DNA of 64,000 nt from Lingula anatina (lineage: Eukaryota; Brachiopoda; Lingulata; Lingulida; Lingulidae): NCBI RefSeq assembly GCF_001039355.2, contig NW_019775470.1, positions 308,621 through 372,620 on the forward strand, written 5' to 3'. The notes beneath the pieces were generated by a model that was given only the letters and a program-made list of their open reading frames with translations, made no database searches and was not told the DNA's origin. Made by a program: the position numbers and the translations under genes. This document shows, one piece after another, positions 1 through 12,000 of this stretch (position 1 is the first letter of the stretch; the number at the start of each line of letters is the position of its first letter).

Positions 1-131
1 GGGGGGGGGGGGGGGCAAATTATTTTCACGTCCTGTTGATAGTAAATCGTTTTCCCCGTATTTTCCTAACCATGCAGGATTCACAATACATCACTATGCT
101 AACCATCAGTTTGTTGCAATTTATCTTGCAG

Positions 132-391
132 TCAACGAACCACCGGAGGCAGTTGAAGAAGATCACGGTGCCCGAATAACGGAGTCTCTATCCAGGATAA
201 CGAGAAGTGAAACCGAAAGTGATGTTAAACAGGAGGTCTTATCCGTCGGTGAGGTCAAAAAGAGGCCAAAACGTGGCCCTACGACCTTTGCCTGCACACC
301 CAGTGTCCTATTATGGGCCAATATATTGACCATTTTCGGCTTCGGGGGCCAGTCAAGTGTGTTTGAGTTTACCTGCGAGGTGCCTCCTTAA
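132..391 (+). CDS. Terminal coding exon of an unrecognised gene (partial)
   Basis: A good acceptor (pyrimidines then CAG at 129-131) opens a reading frame of about 86 codons that ends in TAA at 389-391. The first two bases complete a split codon, so at least one more coding exon lies to the left of the window. The peptide starts acidic and Ser/Thr/Glu-rich, then has a basic KKRPKRG stretch, then about 18 mostly hydrophobic residues (VLLWANILTIFGFGG) that could be a membrane segment, and ends CEVPP. I do not recognise the family. The call rests on the splice site, the open frame and codon-like composition only. Confidence 0.45.
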
Positions 392-2372
392 AGTAAAAAC
401 TCAGAAATGTCCCATTTCAAGAAAGTAAGAGCGGTAAGATTCGTTCATTAGAAAAAATAAATTAAACAAATCAGAATATTTTTTCGGCAATTATGTTATG
501 GTAACAAGATAAACAAACAAAATATAATTCTAAAGGAAGTGAAATCTATCAAAATGTGTTAAACAGTAGAATATCTAAAAGATGCAAATATGATGCCTTT
601 ACTCGAAACCTATAACATAAGAAATTAAGGGACATGGGGAATAATAATATTCTTGAAAACATCACTCTTGAAGAAGTAATTTTTAATTCAAGGTCTGCTA
701 GGCAATTGAAAGATAGGAAAAGACCACGCCCGCATGATATACTTTAGAATTTTTAATTTTCTTGGCCGGATTTTGGGATATTATTCTTCAGATCAGTCAA
801 AAAATATTGCTGCAACGGGACAAACCGAGGGAATTTAAAAATATTATTATTGAATACCTCTTATTAAATCATGTCATAATATTGAACTATTAAATTAAAA
901 ACAATATAACCAGACATAGAAAATGGGGATCAGAAGGGATTCATCAGTGTAAAATCCGTAGATAATAATATAAGACGGCCGTATGATGTCAGGAACTATA
1001 TGGAAGAACATGACGAAGACTTAAATGCTGATTGAGTTTGAATAAAATAAGATTGATTTGGAAAAAATAATCAAAATATTTGTTTGAACAAAAAGTTTGA
1101 ACTATGAACTAGGTGTTATTCCACATGATAACTCGACACCGTTTCAAATAGGTTGGGGGTGTTGGCAAGCTGACTCATATCACCGGGTATATTCATAATA
1201 TGTGCAGAGATACTGGGGTTAATAGTTAGAAAAAATTGAGAAAATTTGCGGGGACAGATTACAGGTTAAGATTTGCCAGTATGCCGAGGACACTACCTTA
1301 ATTTCAGATGGATCGGAGGAATATCTGAAAATTGCATTTTAAGTTTGTTAGGCCAATATTCAAAATATTCTCGTTTAAAGCAAAGTATCGACAAAATGAG
1401 ATGTGCTTGACTTATAGAAAATAGAATTGTACCGAAAACAATGTGTAATAATTATGATTTACTGTGGTCCTTCATATTTCTGGCCATAACCTTTTTTTTT
1501 CTTTTTTTTTTTTTTTTTTTTTGTAGAAATGAAGCAATGAAGCAAAAGTATCATTAGAAAGCTTAAGAGATAAAGTGTAGCTATGTGTCAATATAATGTT
1601 CGTACCGTTTATATTTCAAATAATAATGAAAAGTATAAATAAATAATAATTTAAAAACCGAGGCTCAAGCCCAACAATAAATCTAGGTTATTTCGATATG
1701 TTTGTCTTACTGGTAGGAAGTGAATGTGTTCTGGCAGTGTGAAATTCAGCAGAATACCGGCAGAAGGTTACTTTTAGGGAAAATGTGATTTTGCACAATG
1801 CCCGGTGATGGTATAGCATTTTAAGTAAAAATAATATATCAGAGTTTGGATTATAATGGCTAATGTGTTAGAAAACACTTTGAAAGAGTAAATAAAAGAT
1901 GGAATAATGGTCGGATTATTAGTGTTGACTTGTTTTCTCACGAAGAGGTCGGTAGGAGTCCTACTGCGTTTCTTATTAGGCCTACTGTGTACTTTGTGTC
2001 TTTATTTATTTTGTTATACTTATTTTTCTTCTTTGATGTCTGCTTAATGACTTGGAGACCCGAAAATAAAGATAAGACTAACCAATATCGGTTTTGGTGC
2101 GTTTTCTTTTTTTCAACGATCGAGCGCCAGACAAGAATTGTTTTTGGCACACGTTTCTTGGCTTACTGAAAGTAAATATCATTGTATCAGATTTGATCTA
2201 ATGGCTTTATTAAATAGGAAGAGTTTAATGAATGAATATAACAGTCGTTTATAAGCCTTAGCAGTCTTTGTTAGGGCCGATGGTTTACTTCTTTGTTTTG
2301 TTAGTCGTTTTGGGCAACAGACCCTCTGTTTTTCTCGGATGCTAATGTCAGAAACTTAAGCTCGGGCGGGGT
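392..2372. other. Intergenic stretch, no gene seen
   Basis: AT-rich sequence with a T-homopolymer near 1498-1522 and many stop codons in all frames. Short open frames around 1930-2170 are low-complexity and lack splice context. It presumably holds the 3' ends of the converging flanking genes. Confidence 0.6.
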
Positions 2373-4225
2373 TCACTTTTGCAGTGCTATGGCCACTCCC
2401 TTCCAGTCCCACACTGTCGTAGTTAACATGGACAGCATAAAACAGGCGACATTGGCCCTAGGAATCCCAATCAAGCCTTCGTTCAGATCTATACAGTACG
2501 CCTCCTTTGCTATGATCGGCTTGCCTGTCATAATGTAAAATGTAAAATTTGTAAAGAGTGAAACAACATTTTTATTTGATATGAAAGGCTATTGTGACAT
2601 TATCTGAAAAATTATCATACGTGGAGTATTTACACTAGCGCTCTTTTCGTTTCAGTAAACATGTAGTCTACTTTGCGAAGCGATTGCAGTAAAACGAGTT
2701 AAGGATTGCAGCTTTAAGAAATGTCCTCACATTTTGTCAAAAAGTTTATAAATAACAGTGATTTCACAAAAAAAAAAGAAATCCAGGCACAAAAGACAAT
2801 TTCGTCTTGGCATCTAAACAAAATAAATGAAATTTAAAAAGAAAACACCCTCATGTCCAGCCACTCACCAGAGAGAGGCTCCTCGTTCAGTTCTGGGGGT
2901 CTCACGCACGTGTAGCGGATATCCTTGGCCTCCTCGGCCAGATACTTCTCCATCCTTCCCTGGTCCTCCGTGACAACGCCCACGTAGGACGGGTACCAGA
3001 AAGACTTGATTCTCTCAGGGGCCTCTGGAACTCCTGGATAACCAAATAAAACTACGGTGAAAAGGTACACCAGTTGCATGATTGACATAAAAAGACACCA
3101 AATTATTGGTTTATCAGTGATTCAGTTTTGTTGTTAATTTTAAAAACCATGCACCTTTGTTTTATTCAAATAAGTAAAAAAATAGATGCAGACTAGGCTT
3201 TGACTTGGGGCACGCAGAGTACGTAGAGTTGTATTGGGCCTCTAGCTAGCACATACAAAGTTTTTTCTGACAAAAAACGACTTTTTACCCCGTTAACTGG
3301 CCAAACTTGAGAAATGACATGAAACCCAACTCAACCTTGGATTCAAAGCGGACTTTTCCTACCTAAAAATCGGTTATTTTGAACACATCACCCCAAACCG
3401 TACCTGCATACACCTTTTACACGTTTGCTATGGCTTACTTATCTCCGACAATAAAGTCACCAGTAATATCTGAAACTTTAGAGACTTACGTACAGTACAC
3501 CAGGCAGTAATGCACACGAGTCTGTCCACCCCAGCCGCTCTCATGGCGCCTACGATGACCCGTATGGAGTCCGAGAAGAAGGTAAACTTGGCCTTGGTGT
3601 CCTCAGTAGGCATGGCGCCGAGGCACGAAATCACAGCGTCTTGGTCCTTCATCCCGTCAGCCAGTGAGGCCTCGCTTGAGACGTCCCCCTTGATTATCTG
3701 AAAGCATGATTTAGTTTTCTTTAGAAGTCAGTTAATATCGTCGTTTTTACTATTATAGTTTGATCAACATCCATATTATTACTGATATTAGTTTGTTGTT
3801 GTAGAAATCACTATCATTAGGCACCTGTCACCATCATAAAAATATCATAATATTAATAAAGGAATAATTAACTTTCGTGCGCGCTCGGCTGACAGCAATT
3901 TAGCGTGAACCCCCAGGGAGTTAGGTCTATCCAGATGGATCGATCTAAATCTGTGGGAATGCAGTCTTAGTAGGGGATCCTAGTCAAAGAAAAGTCCAAC
4001 CTGTTAAATACTGATTTTTAACACGAAATTTACTTATCTATTCCACTGTATTTCATTGCAATCTTAGAACAAGAACAGACTGTCTTTTACCGTTAAGTTG
4101 TCGTCCCGCATTTTGACCTTGTCCGGGTTTCTGACCACTGCGGTCACTTGATGTCCAGCTTCCAGGGCCTGCTTGACCAGCTCCTTGCCGCATCCACCAG
4201 TGGCGCCGAGAACAAACAGCTTCAT
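2373..4225 (-). CDS. BLVRB-like: NAD(P)-binding reductase, biliverdin reductase B / flavin reductase type
   Basis: Four exons on the minus strand: 4091-4225, 3490-3697, about 2869-3033 and 2373-2524. All junctions have GT-AG signals and compatible phases, giving about 219 aa, close to the ~206 aa of vertebrate BLVRB. The start (MKLFVLGATGGCGKELV) holds the Rossmann motif GATGGCG at residues 7-13, typical of atypical short-chain dehydrogenases. VVRNPDK follows at the second strand and suits NADP binding. Exon 2 carries DAVISCLGAMP, and exon 4 ends the substrate-binding half. By family, the protein would reduce flavins or biliverdin with NADPH in the cytosol; the true substrate cannot be read from sequence. 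The 3' half (VPEAPERIKSFWYPSYVG) resembles BLVRB only loosely, so another NmrA/SDR-a5 member is possible. A MITE fragment lies in intron 1. Confidence 0.8.
3861..3966. repeat. MITE fragment, family A (right half)
   Basis: Shares the 32-base core around 3897-3932 (GTGAACCCCCAGGGAGTTAG) and the end GATCGATCTAAATCT with the elements at 15580-15805 and 17146-17360. It ends just before a TTA. The left inverted repeat is missing, so the copy is truncated. It lies in intron 1 of the reductase gene. Confidence 0.7.
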
Positions 4226-5340
4226 CTGGAAATAGTAAAGTAGTCACAGTTAGTGGCTACAGGCAGCAGGGAGTGGGGTTGGGGAGCTCCCATCCTTTCC
4301 CATCAAGGGATTTCTGATACAAAATGGAATCTTTATATGGTGTTACAGTACATCAGAAGTCTGCAGCTCCAGATTACTTCAAAGAGAGAGAGAGAGAGAG
4401 AGAGAGAGTGAGAGAACGTTTCAGATAGCAGCATACCTCAGTTTCTATTCTTGTTTCTTTTGTTCCTAACTGTGATCAGGTATTACGGGTTATCTCCGCA
4501 TTCAATGGTTGGCAAGAGTTTACAGACACCTCTACCAGTGCCTTCACTGTATATATAGCCACCGTAACCCAATCTGAACGGCAAACACTATAGTTTGCGC
4601 AGTGTCAGTGAGGATAACACAAGTCATTGTAAACATTCCTCTATACTAGGGACCAGATCAGTGATGACATTAATTCCATGCAAAAATTCTGTCTGGACAG
4701 TATGAAACTATAGTAAGAATTAGCCAGAGATATATCTGTGAATATTTTGTGAAACGTCGATCTGTAGCCCTGGTAAAGGGAAAGAAATGTGTACCCTCTT
4801 TGGGGTAACGCAATCCGCCCCCTTCTGCTCTTGGTGTCTTAGAAACACACGGCAAAATTCCCACCAACACAACTGGAAAATAAAATTGGCAATAAAAACA
4901 AATCCATTTTTTAACATACATTAATCTCTGTATAACTCGTCCCCTTATACTTGAAATTATATTTTACCTCGAATAAATAATGCGGAACGTACTTATCGCT
5001 CGTTTTATCTTACACACTATTTAACATAACATACTCCAACAGCCCATTCTATTCCTCTACTTCATTAGGAAGAGATTGTCCAAACTTTGTACCTTTGGTT
5101 TGCAAAGATCAACGATTGGTTTGCAAAGATCAACGATTCCGCATATTATATATATTTCATGTTCTGTAAGACGTTCTGGTAATGAAACCTTTGCTTATGA
5201 CCTATCTATGGCCTTTTAAAAATAGTTCGTGTACGCGGAAAAATACATTGTATATGCTTCATTTCCTCGTGTCCTATGACATCCATCTAAATATTCTTTT
5301 TCATTTTCAAATTATAATAAAGTGAAAACAAAACAATATT
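4226..5340. other. Intergenic spacer between two minus-strand genes
   Basis: No convincing exon. It holds a (GA)n microsatellite at about 4384-4408 and a 21-bp direct repeat (GTTTGCAAAGATCAACGATT) near 5099-5140. The reductase promoter should lie just above 4225. Confidence 0.5.
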
Positions 5341-5344
5341 ACTT

Positions 5345-6095
5345 GAAAGATTTTCATAGTTTTATTGTAATACATCTTATTTACAAGTATATACATTTGC
5401 TCTACATACAATAACTAATCATTAAAATAACCAAAACAAAAAAAATTCACAGACGACGCAAGTTATTTTGATTTTATGATAAACGGATAAAATGTATTAT
5501 TGCAACATGAACATATTGCACATTAAAACAGTATGAGTAAAATTAAGAAAGATAAAAGCAGATGCTCAATCAAAATATGTGTAAAATGTGACACCTTATA
5601 CAAGTCACCTTAAGATAAAGTTGAATGTATGAATTCAACAAATGAAGAATAAATTCCATAATATATTAAGTTTTAAAAATCAGCAACAGACAAAAAAAGA
5701 ATAATAAAATTTAAGTGTGTACTAGGTAACATTTGTTCAGTTAAGAAATTTGGAAGAGATTCATATTTTTGCACAATGAAATAATATTAATCATACAATG
5801 TTAAATTGGCTTTCATTCCAAAAACAAGTAATTGCAGGAATTTTAGCATTTGTGACCAATATACACTTTGGAATGTTAAATTGACTCAGGGGGGATGGAT
5901 CACAACTGACCATCATCATGTGACCATGCTTCACTGACCAGTATCAGCAAACAAAATGTGGAGATTTTTTTCAGAAGAAGTAAGTGCCTTGTTTGCCTCA
6001 TTCTATCTAGGCTTCATATCTTATACTGGTCCCTTGTAACTGTAAATGGCACATTGATACTGCTCACATGACTATCATGTGATCTGGTCACATGA
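5345..6095 (-). other. 3' UTR of the sorting nexin gene
   Basis: The stretch follows the stop codon on the minus strand, is AT-rich without open frames, and contains a minus-strand AATAAA (TTTATT at about 5360) that would suit cleavage near 5345. Confidence 0.45.
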
Positions 6096-8735
6096 TTATG
6101 TAGCGTCCTCTTCTCTATGTACTATGACCTCGCACTCTGTGTTGATGGAGCTGGATGTTCCTGGGTTGCCGGAACTGAGAAATAAAGAATAGCAATTTCG
6201 TAGGAAAATAACACACTATGAATAAATAATTATATAATCATCTTGAGAGGGCAAGGAAAATCCCCATTTTAGAATACCACCTGTTGTGGTGATCACAAAT
6301 TGAATACTGAATGTGCAGTCTCCAGACATCAAGTTTACTGATATGACTGGCTGGTGGCCAAATATACAGCACCTATATGGTGACACCCAACATATAGGTG
6401 GTTCTGCACTGCAATATCCTACATCATCACACAAACAAAACATGCACCATAAATCACTTATATTTATAGGATGTTCAGTGAACAAAGAGGAATGATACAC
6501 TAAGACATTTTTAGTATCTAATTCTATCAGAAAATCTGATTAAAATTACTCATTGTCTTATTAGCACTGCTCTGTATGTCTCATAGTGTTTTCACTGCTG
6601 CTTAGCAACTTTAGTCAAAACTATACAAGACATATATCAAATCATACAATTAACGGACATCTCATTCTTCAAATAAGAGAAATAAGAAACTCACTGGGAG
6701 TTGTCAAAGGCACAGCCAGAGTGTAGAATCTCATCCAGGACGCTCCTGTCATTGCCTTTCCCGTACACCACATGCATCATCTCATTGGTGGACAGTGACG
6801 ACTGCAGGAACAGGTGGAATAAACTGTCCGACAGGTAAACCGTCTGGGAACAACAACTGTAAAGGAAAACACAGACCATGATCATTTAAAAACAATTAGG
6901 GCACATTACTAGTATACTAGTAAAGGCAATGGTTTCAGTAATAATTCGCATAGGGCGGTGGAGGATGTTTCTGTTGTTGTGGAGATCTGTGATTCACTGG
7001 TTCCAACAGGAGCAATTGAGGATGGATAAGGTAAGGAAATGATTTGATTAAATTTTAAAATCTTGTTTAATGACATCTCACCAGTCACTCATGATTTATT
7101 AATCTTTCGATGTAATTTAATTTTCTTTTTTTGCTTTTCTGTATTGATTCAACCTTGCACAAGAAATGTTTGGAAAAATGGTTTTGGAAGCCAGGACATT
7201 TAAATTACTTATCTTCTAAACCAAAACCACATCTTTAATTCAAGTAAATGGTATAACTCACTCTTTGAGGAACTGTTCTAATCCTCTGCATCTATCAACT
7301 ATGCAGTGGGGTTCAAATTTGTCCCATTTCTTGGGAGGAAGACTAGGTGGGGAGCTGAAAAAAAATTTTGAGATTTTAAACAAATCAATTACTTTTGATC
7401 TTGGCTAATTTGTATTTGCTGATGCATATCCATACTATTTAGTAGGTACAACTGGACATATGCAATCTCATTTCCACATGTGGTTAAAAAAGGAACAAAA
7501 TAAGAAATTACTTATTTCTCCAATCACCTTAACTAACTGATTCATTCTCCTGACTTTTTTTCTAGTTCTAGTTACATACACACTGCATCTTTAAGTTCTA
7601 GTTACATACACACTGCATAATCAATCCAATACAAATAATTTTTTCTCATGCAGCATAGTTCTGGGGCAACTTACTGGAAAGGATGATTCATTTTGAGCTG
7701 TTTTTTCAGCCAGTCAAACTCTCTGTATCTCCTTCTTACTACTGATGAAGGGTGGGTGAATGCAATACTGGAAGTCTAAAATGAAAAATATGTTTCAAAA
7801 TAATACATGAATATGTAAACACAAACACATGTGCATGCCTGCACACACACATTGATACAAACTTACAAATACACATATATGTACCTCATTCACTAATATT
7901 TACGGGATGACAGTGGGAGAGGGGCAGCAGCCTTAACGGATCAATTCTTTTTTTTTTTTTTAATTTAACGTAATAGTGGTTGTGATGCAGATGGACAAAC
8001 AACTGCAGGAAATAATAAACACATACATTTAACAATGCCAACATGGATATCAGACCATGTGTTGCAAGGAAAGGAAGAAGAGAGACTGAAAAAAATGTAT
8101 TCAATAATTTACCAACCTCAAGAAGTATCTCATATGATGTGTATTTTCCTGTCTCTTCTTGATCATGTGTCACTGGATTCCTCACCGTCACCTTGGTAAA
8201 ATTCTGAAACATTAAATGCCACATCTTCACTAATCCTTTTTACATATGTTCCAATACAAATGTATATTAAGACTATTATACCACTTATCAGCGAGAAATT
8301 GAACAAAAAGAGTCTGTGTCTGTCCCTGAAAGTGATGGCACAATAAATTTGACTGAATTTGAGATCAAGATGAGCAGCCCGAGAGCACTTTAGGACACAT
8401 GACCATAATTTGCTGGAATAAGATACAATAAGTTACCAGGTACTAGTATAAACAATGAGAAATGCTGAGCAAGAAAATTTATTTATTTATTTTTTTATCT
8501 TGTGGTTTCCGACATCCCTTATTCTTGCTTCAGTTTTTTGGCCTAATTACACTTACAGGTAACAAAAGTTGGAACGCCACATTTCATTTTTAAATGCTGC
8601 AAAGATCGACATCTGTCTGGCAGTATCTCAAACTAGCATACAGCTGTAACACTGCAAAATCACTTACAATTTTTGTTCAAAATATGACAAGACTATACTT
8701 TAAAGTTCACCTAACCTTACCCTGGTAGTATCCAT
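6096..8735 (-). CDS. SNX10/11-like: Sorting nexin 10/11-type PX-domain protein
   Basis: Six exons: 8721-8735, 8117-8203, 7675-7775, 7262-7354, 6695-6856 and 6096-6174. Phases agree throughout and give 178 aa (vertebrate SNX10 is about 200 aa). After a five-residue first exon (MDTTR), the PX domain starts with VTVRNPVTHDQ. RRRYREFDWLKKQL is the phosphoinositide-binding motif in its usual place, PPSLPPKKW is the proline-rich loop, and CRGLEQFLK and LSDSLFHLFLQS form the last helices. The tail is short and ends in acidic/Ser-rich sequence. Known family members bind PI3P on endosomes and act in endosomal and lysosomal trafficking; SNX10 also works with the V-ATPase. The intron after exon 2 uses an unusual GTTGGT donor. 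The gene is head-to-head with the myosin light chain gene, 364 bp between start codons. Confidence 0.9.
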
Positions 8736-9099
8736 GGTTGCCCCCAAATTCTGTACAAAAATTACTTTCTTACACTGCGCCAGCAGTCATCATTCATTCA
8801 TTCACAACTTACTTCCGGGTGAAACCGGATGTTGACAACACTGAGGAACGAAAGAAAGTCAGAGTGCTTCAATAACAGAAAAACAAAGACTCTTTGAAAC
8901 AAACGGCTTAATTCTGATAATTTATTTTCTTTTTCAAAGAAAAAAATATGCGCACTTTGTCAAAGTAAACGCCGTGACACGTAAATGTCAAGGTCTTGTT
9001 CATTGAATTAAGCGTAGTGATTTTAAAGAGTATGACTTCGCACTATTTTCTGTCGCACATGAATAAGCTGTGAGTTGATCAGCATACACTTCCGTTAAG
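8736..9099. promoter_or_regulatory. Shared promoter region between SNX10/11-like and MYL6-like genes
   Basis: Only 364 bp separate the two divergent start codons, so both promoters must overlap here unless there are distant 5' exons. An ETS-type site (ACTTCCGG at 8811-8818) and a second CCGGAT a few bases on are visible. The right-hand start codon is embedded in AAGATGGC, a YY1-like context. There is no TATA box at a useful distance. Confidence 0.5.
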
Positions 9100-12000
9100 A
9101 TGGCTAAAACGGTAGGTCCTTCATTGTATTGGAATTTATTGAGATTTTAGAAATGTTCAGCGTCTTTTGTTCTTATTAGAGTGACGCTATACTTAATTTT
9201 TCTCTATTTTCAGACAAAGCTTACTGACGATCAGATATTTGGTAAGTTAAATGTCACTTTTCTACCTTCTTAAGTAGGTCACTTAGTCTGGCTCGGCGCG
9301 TTCATTTAGCCACACCTATTTGAATGAAAATGGGGTGTTTATTGTACCCAGTTTTATTTTAGCGCAGATCTCTGTGGTCTTATTAAACACCTGAAACCCT
9401 CGGTGCATCAGTTTTATGCATGGTTTTCTGTTAAGTCGAAAAGTTGTGACTTGGAGCGGTACAAACTGAAGTAAAATGTGGAAAATGAGTCATTGCTTCC
9501 ACTGCACTGCCACTGGCAGAGTGTTATGGTTGTGACAACTTTTTTCAAAAATGTGGAGACCATACAAATGGGTTAGTTTCTGCTGTCATTCACTTTCAGC
9601 TTAATATAATGAAAATTGAATTTAATGTTAATAAATTATAGTCTTTGCCTTTGTGAAAAGGCTTTATGTATACGGTAGTGTCAGTGCTGGGGATATTATT
9701 CTTACTATTACTGAATCATCATCAGTGGTGTTACTATCAGTGGCAGTGATACTGTTCTATAACTTGCAAACCCAATCACTTTTATTTTAAAGATAAATCT
9801 GATATTGAATAGGAATTAATTTGCATGTCTGTGATTTTGATTTGTTTTTATACAGGCAAGGATTAGGTGTGCCAATTATGACTAAAGAGGCCATTGATAA
9901 GAAGAATAATTTTGATGATAGCATGTATTTAATTAAAAGATAACTTAGATTTATTAAAAAAAAAAAACAGGGAAAANTTATTTTAGCGCAGATCTCTGTG
10001 GTCTTATTAAACACCTGAAACCCTCGGTGCATCAGTTTTATGCATGGTTTTCTGTTAAGTCGAAAAGTTGTGACTTGGAGCGGTACAAACTGAAGTAAAA
10101 TGTGGAAAATGAGTCATTGCTTCCACTGCACTGCCACTGGCAGAGTGTTATGGTTGTGACAACTTTTTTCAAAAATGTGGAGACCATACAAATGGGTTAG
10201 TTTCTGCTGTCATTCACTTTCAGCTTAATATAATGAAAATTGAATTTAATGTTAATAAATTATAGTCTTTGCCTTTGTGAAAAGGCTTTATGTATACGGT
10301 AGTGTCAGTGCTGGGGATATTATTCTTACTATTACTGAATCATCATCAGTGGTGTTACTATCAGTGGCAGTGATACTGTTCTATAACTTGCAAACCCAAT
10401 CACTTTTATTTTAAAGATAAATCTGATATTGAATAGGAATTAATTTGCATGTCTGTGATTTTGATTTGTTTTTATACAGGCAAGGATTAGGTGTGCCAAT
10501 TATGACTAAAGAGGCCATTGATAAGAAGAATAATTTTGATGATAGCATGTATTTAATTAAAAGATAACTTAGATTTATTAAAAAAAAAAAACAGGGAAAA
10601 AATGACAGCAACCAGGTCATACGTATACCAATGAAGAATTTATTTATATCCTTCTCTCCCCCCCCCCCCCCAAATCTCCCAAACCACCTGCCTCGTGATA
10701 GCACTTATAACTTATACTTGTATACAAAGGCATGGGTAGAGCAGCATACCAATTCTTATCTTAATACCTCACCACTGAGCAGTGCAGTCATTAAAACCAC
10801 AGTTATGGCATGATTCATGTAACAGCTTGTGCTATAAATATAAATGTGTACGCCACAATACTAAGACAAGGCATTGTTGAGACATGAATCACTAGTTTGT
10901 ACAGGAGAAGAAAAAAGACCTGTTTTAACCATAAGTATTAATTACGTGATTACAAACAAGTTAACTGTTTTGGATCTTGAGGGCTATTGACTTATGGAAA
11001 TTGAAGAAATTTGAGTGCACCTTGTGCTGCTTACCTGAAGTATGGAGTCCATTTAAAACAGGCTTGAGCTTTTAGGGCTTAGTGAAAACCACTCTCATTC
11101 TGGTTTGTACTTTATAAAGTCAATATGGAAGACTGACAGAAGAAATTAATGCTGATGGTGCCAAGCTAACATATAAGGGCCCACATACAATACCATATTT
11201 ATATGGAAATTGACTTTTTGCGTACATCTGTTCTTTTTAATTTCATATCCATGGATGATTTTGATTTATCAGCATTTACAAACATACAACAGGCTTACAT
11301 TTGTGATAAGATTTTCTGTAAATACCTTCCACAATTTACCTTGGTCTAAAGAATATGGCAAAAGAGAGAGGATCTTTTCACTAACCTGAGTAGAATTTTT
11401 ATAGTGGAATTGCTACATAAATGGTTCCCGGATGATAATTTTATGTACCATTTCCAAAGACCTCATTGTAGTCATTACTAGGTTGTTAAAACAAACTTCA
11501 TACACCCAGGCCTTTCTCTTCAGCTCATGTTCAAGTGACCCCCTTTAGAAATTTTGATTGCATTCAGAATTTTATGGGCTGGTATTTGTGTTCTTGACCT
11601 TTTGACTTGCTGTAATGGCACCTTGTTTATGTTACACGACTCCCATGCTTTCTGGTATATTTGCAGTACCACAATCCACTCTAGGGTATTAGAATATATA
11701 ATATGATTTACTCAAAGATGATAATCCTCTCCATAGCAATCATGGTTTAAACCTGCATATGGACTTTGTGGAGATAAAATATTTTAGAAGAAAAAGTGGT
11801 CCATGTGTGTTGTTTAGAATAAGCACAATTTTGGGGTTGTTTGTGCCATACCTCTCACACACATTAAGAAGGTACAAACAGGTATCATCACTAGGTTAAT
11901 ATACCTTGCTCTTTGACTACAGGAAATTTCATGATTAAGTGTACCTGGAAAGGGTATCACTTTTTTGTTTTCAAACACAGCAGTTTTTATTTTTTGAAAA

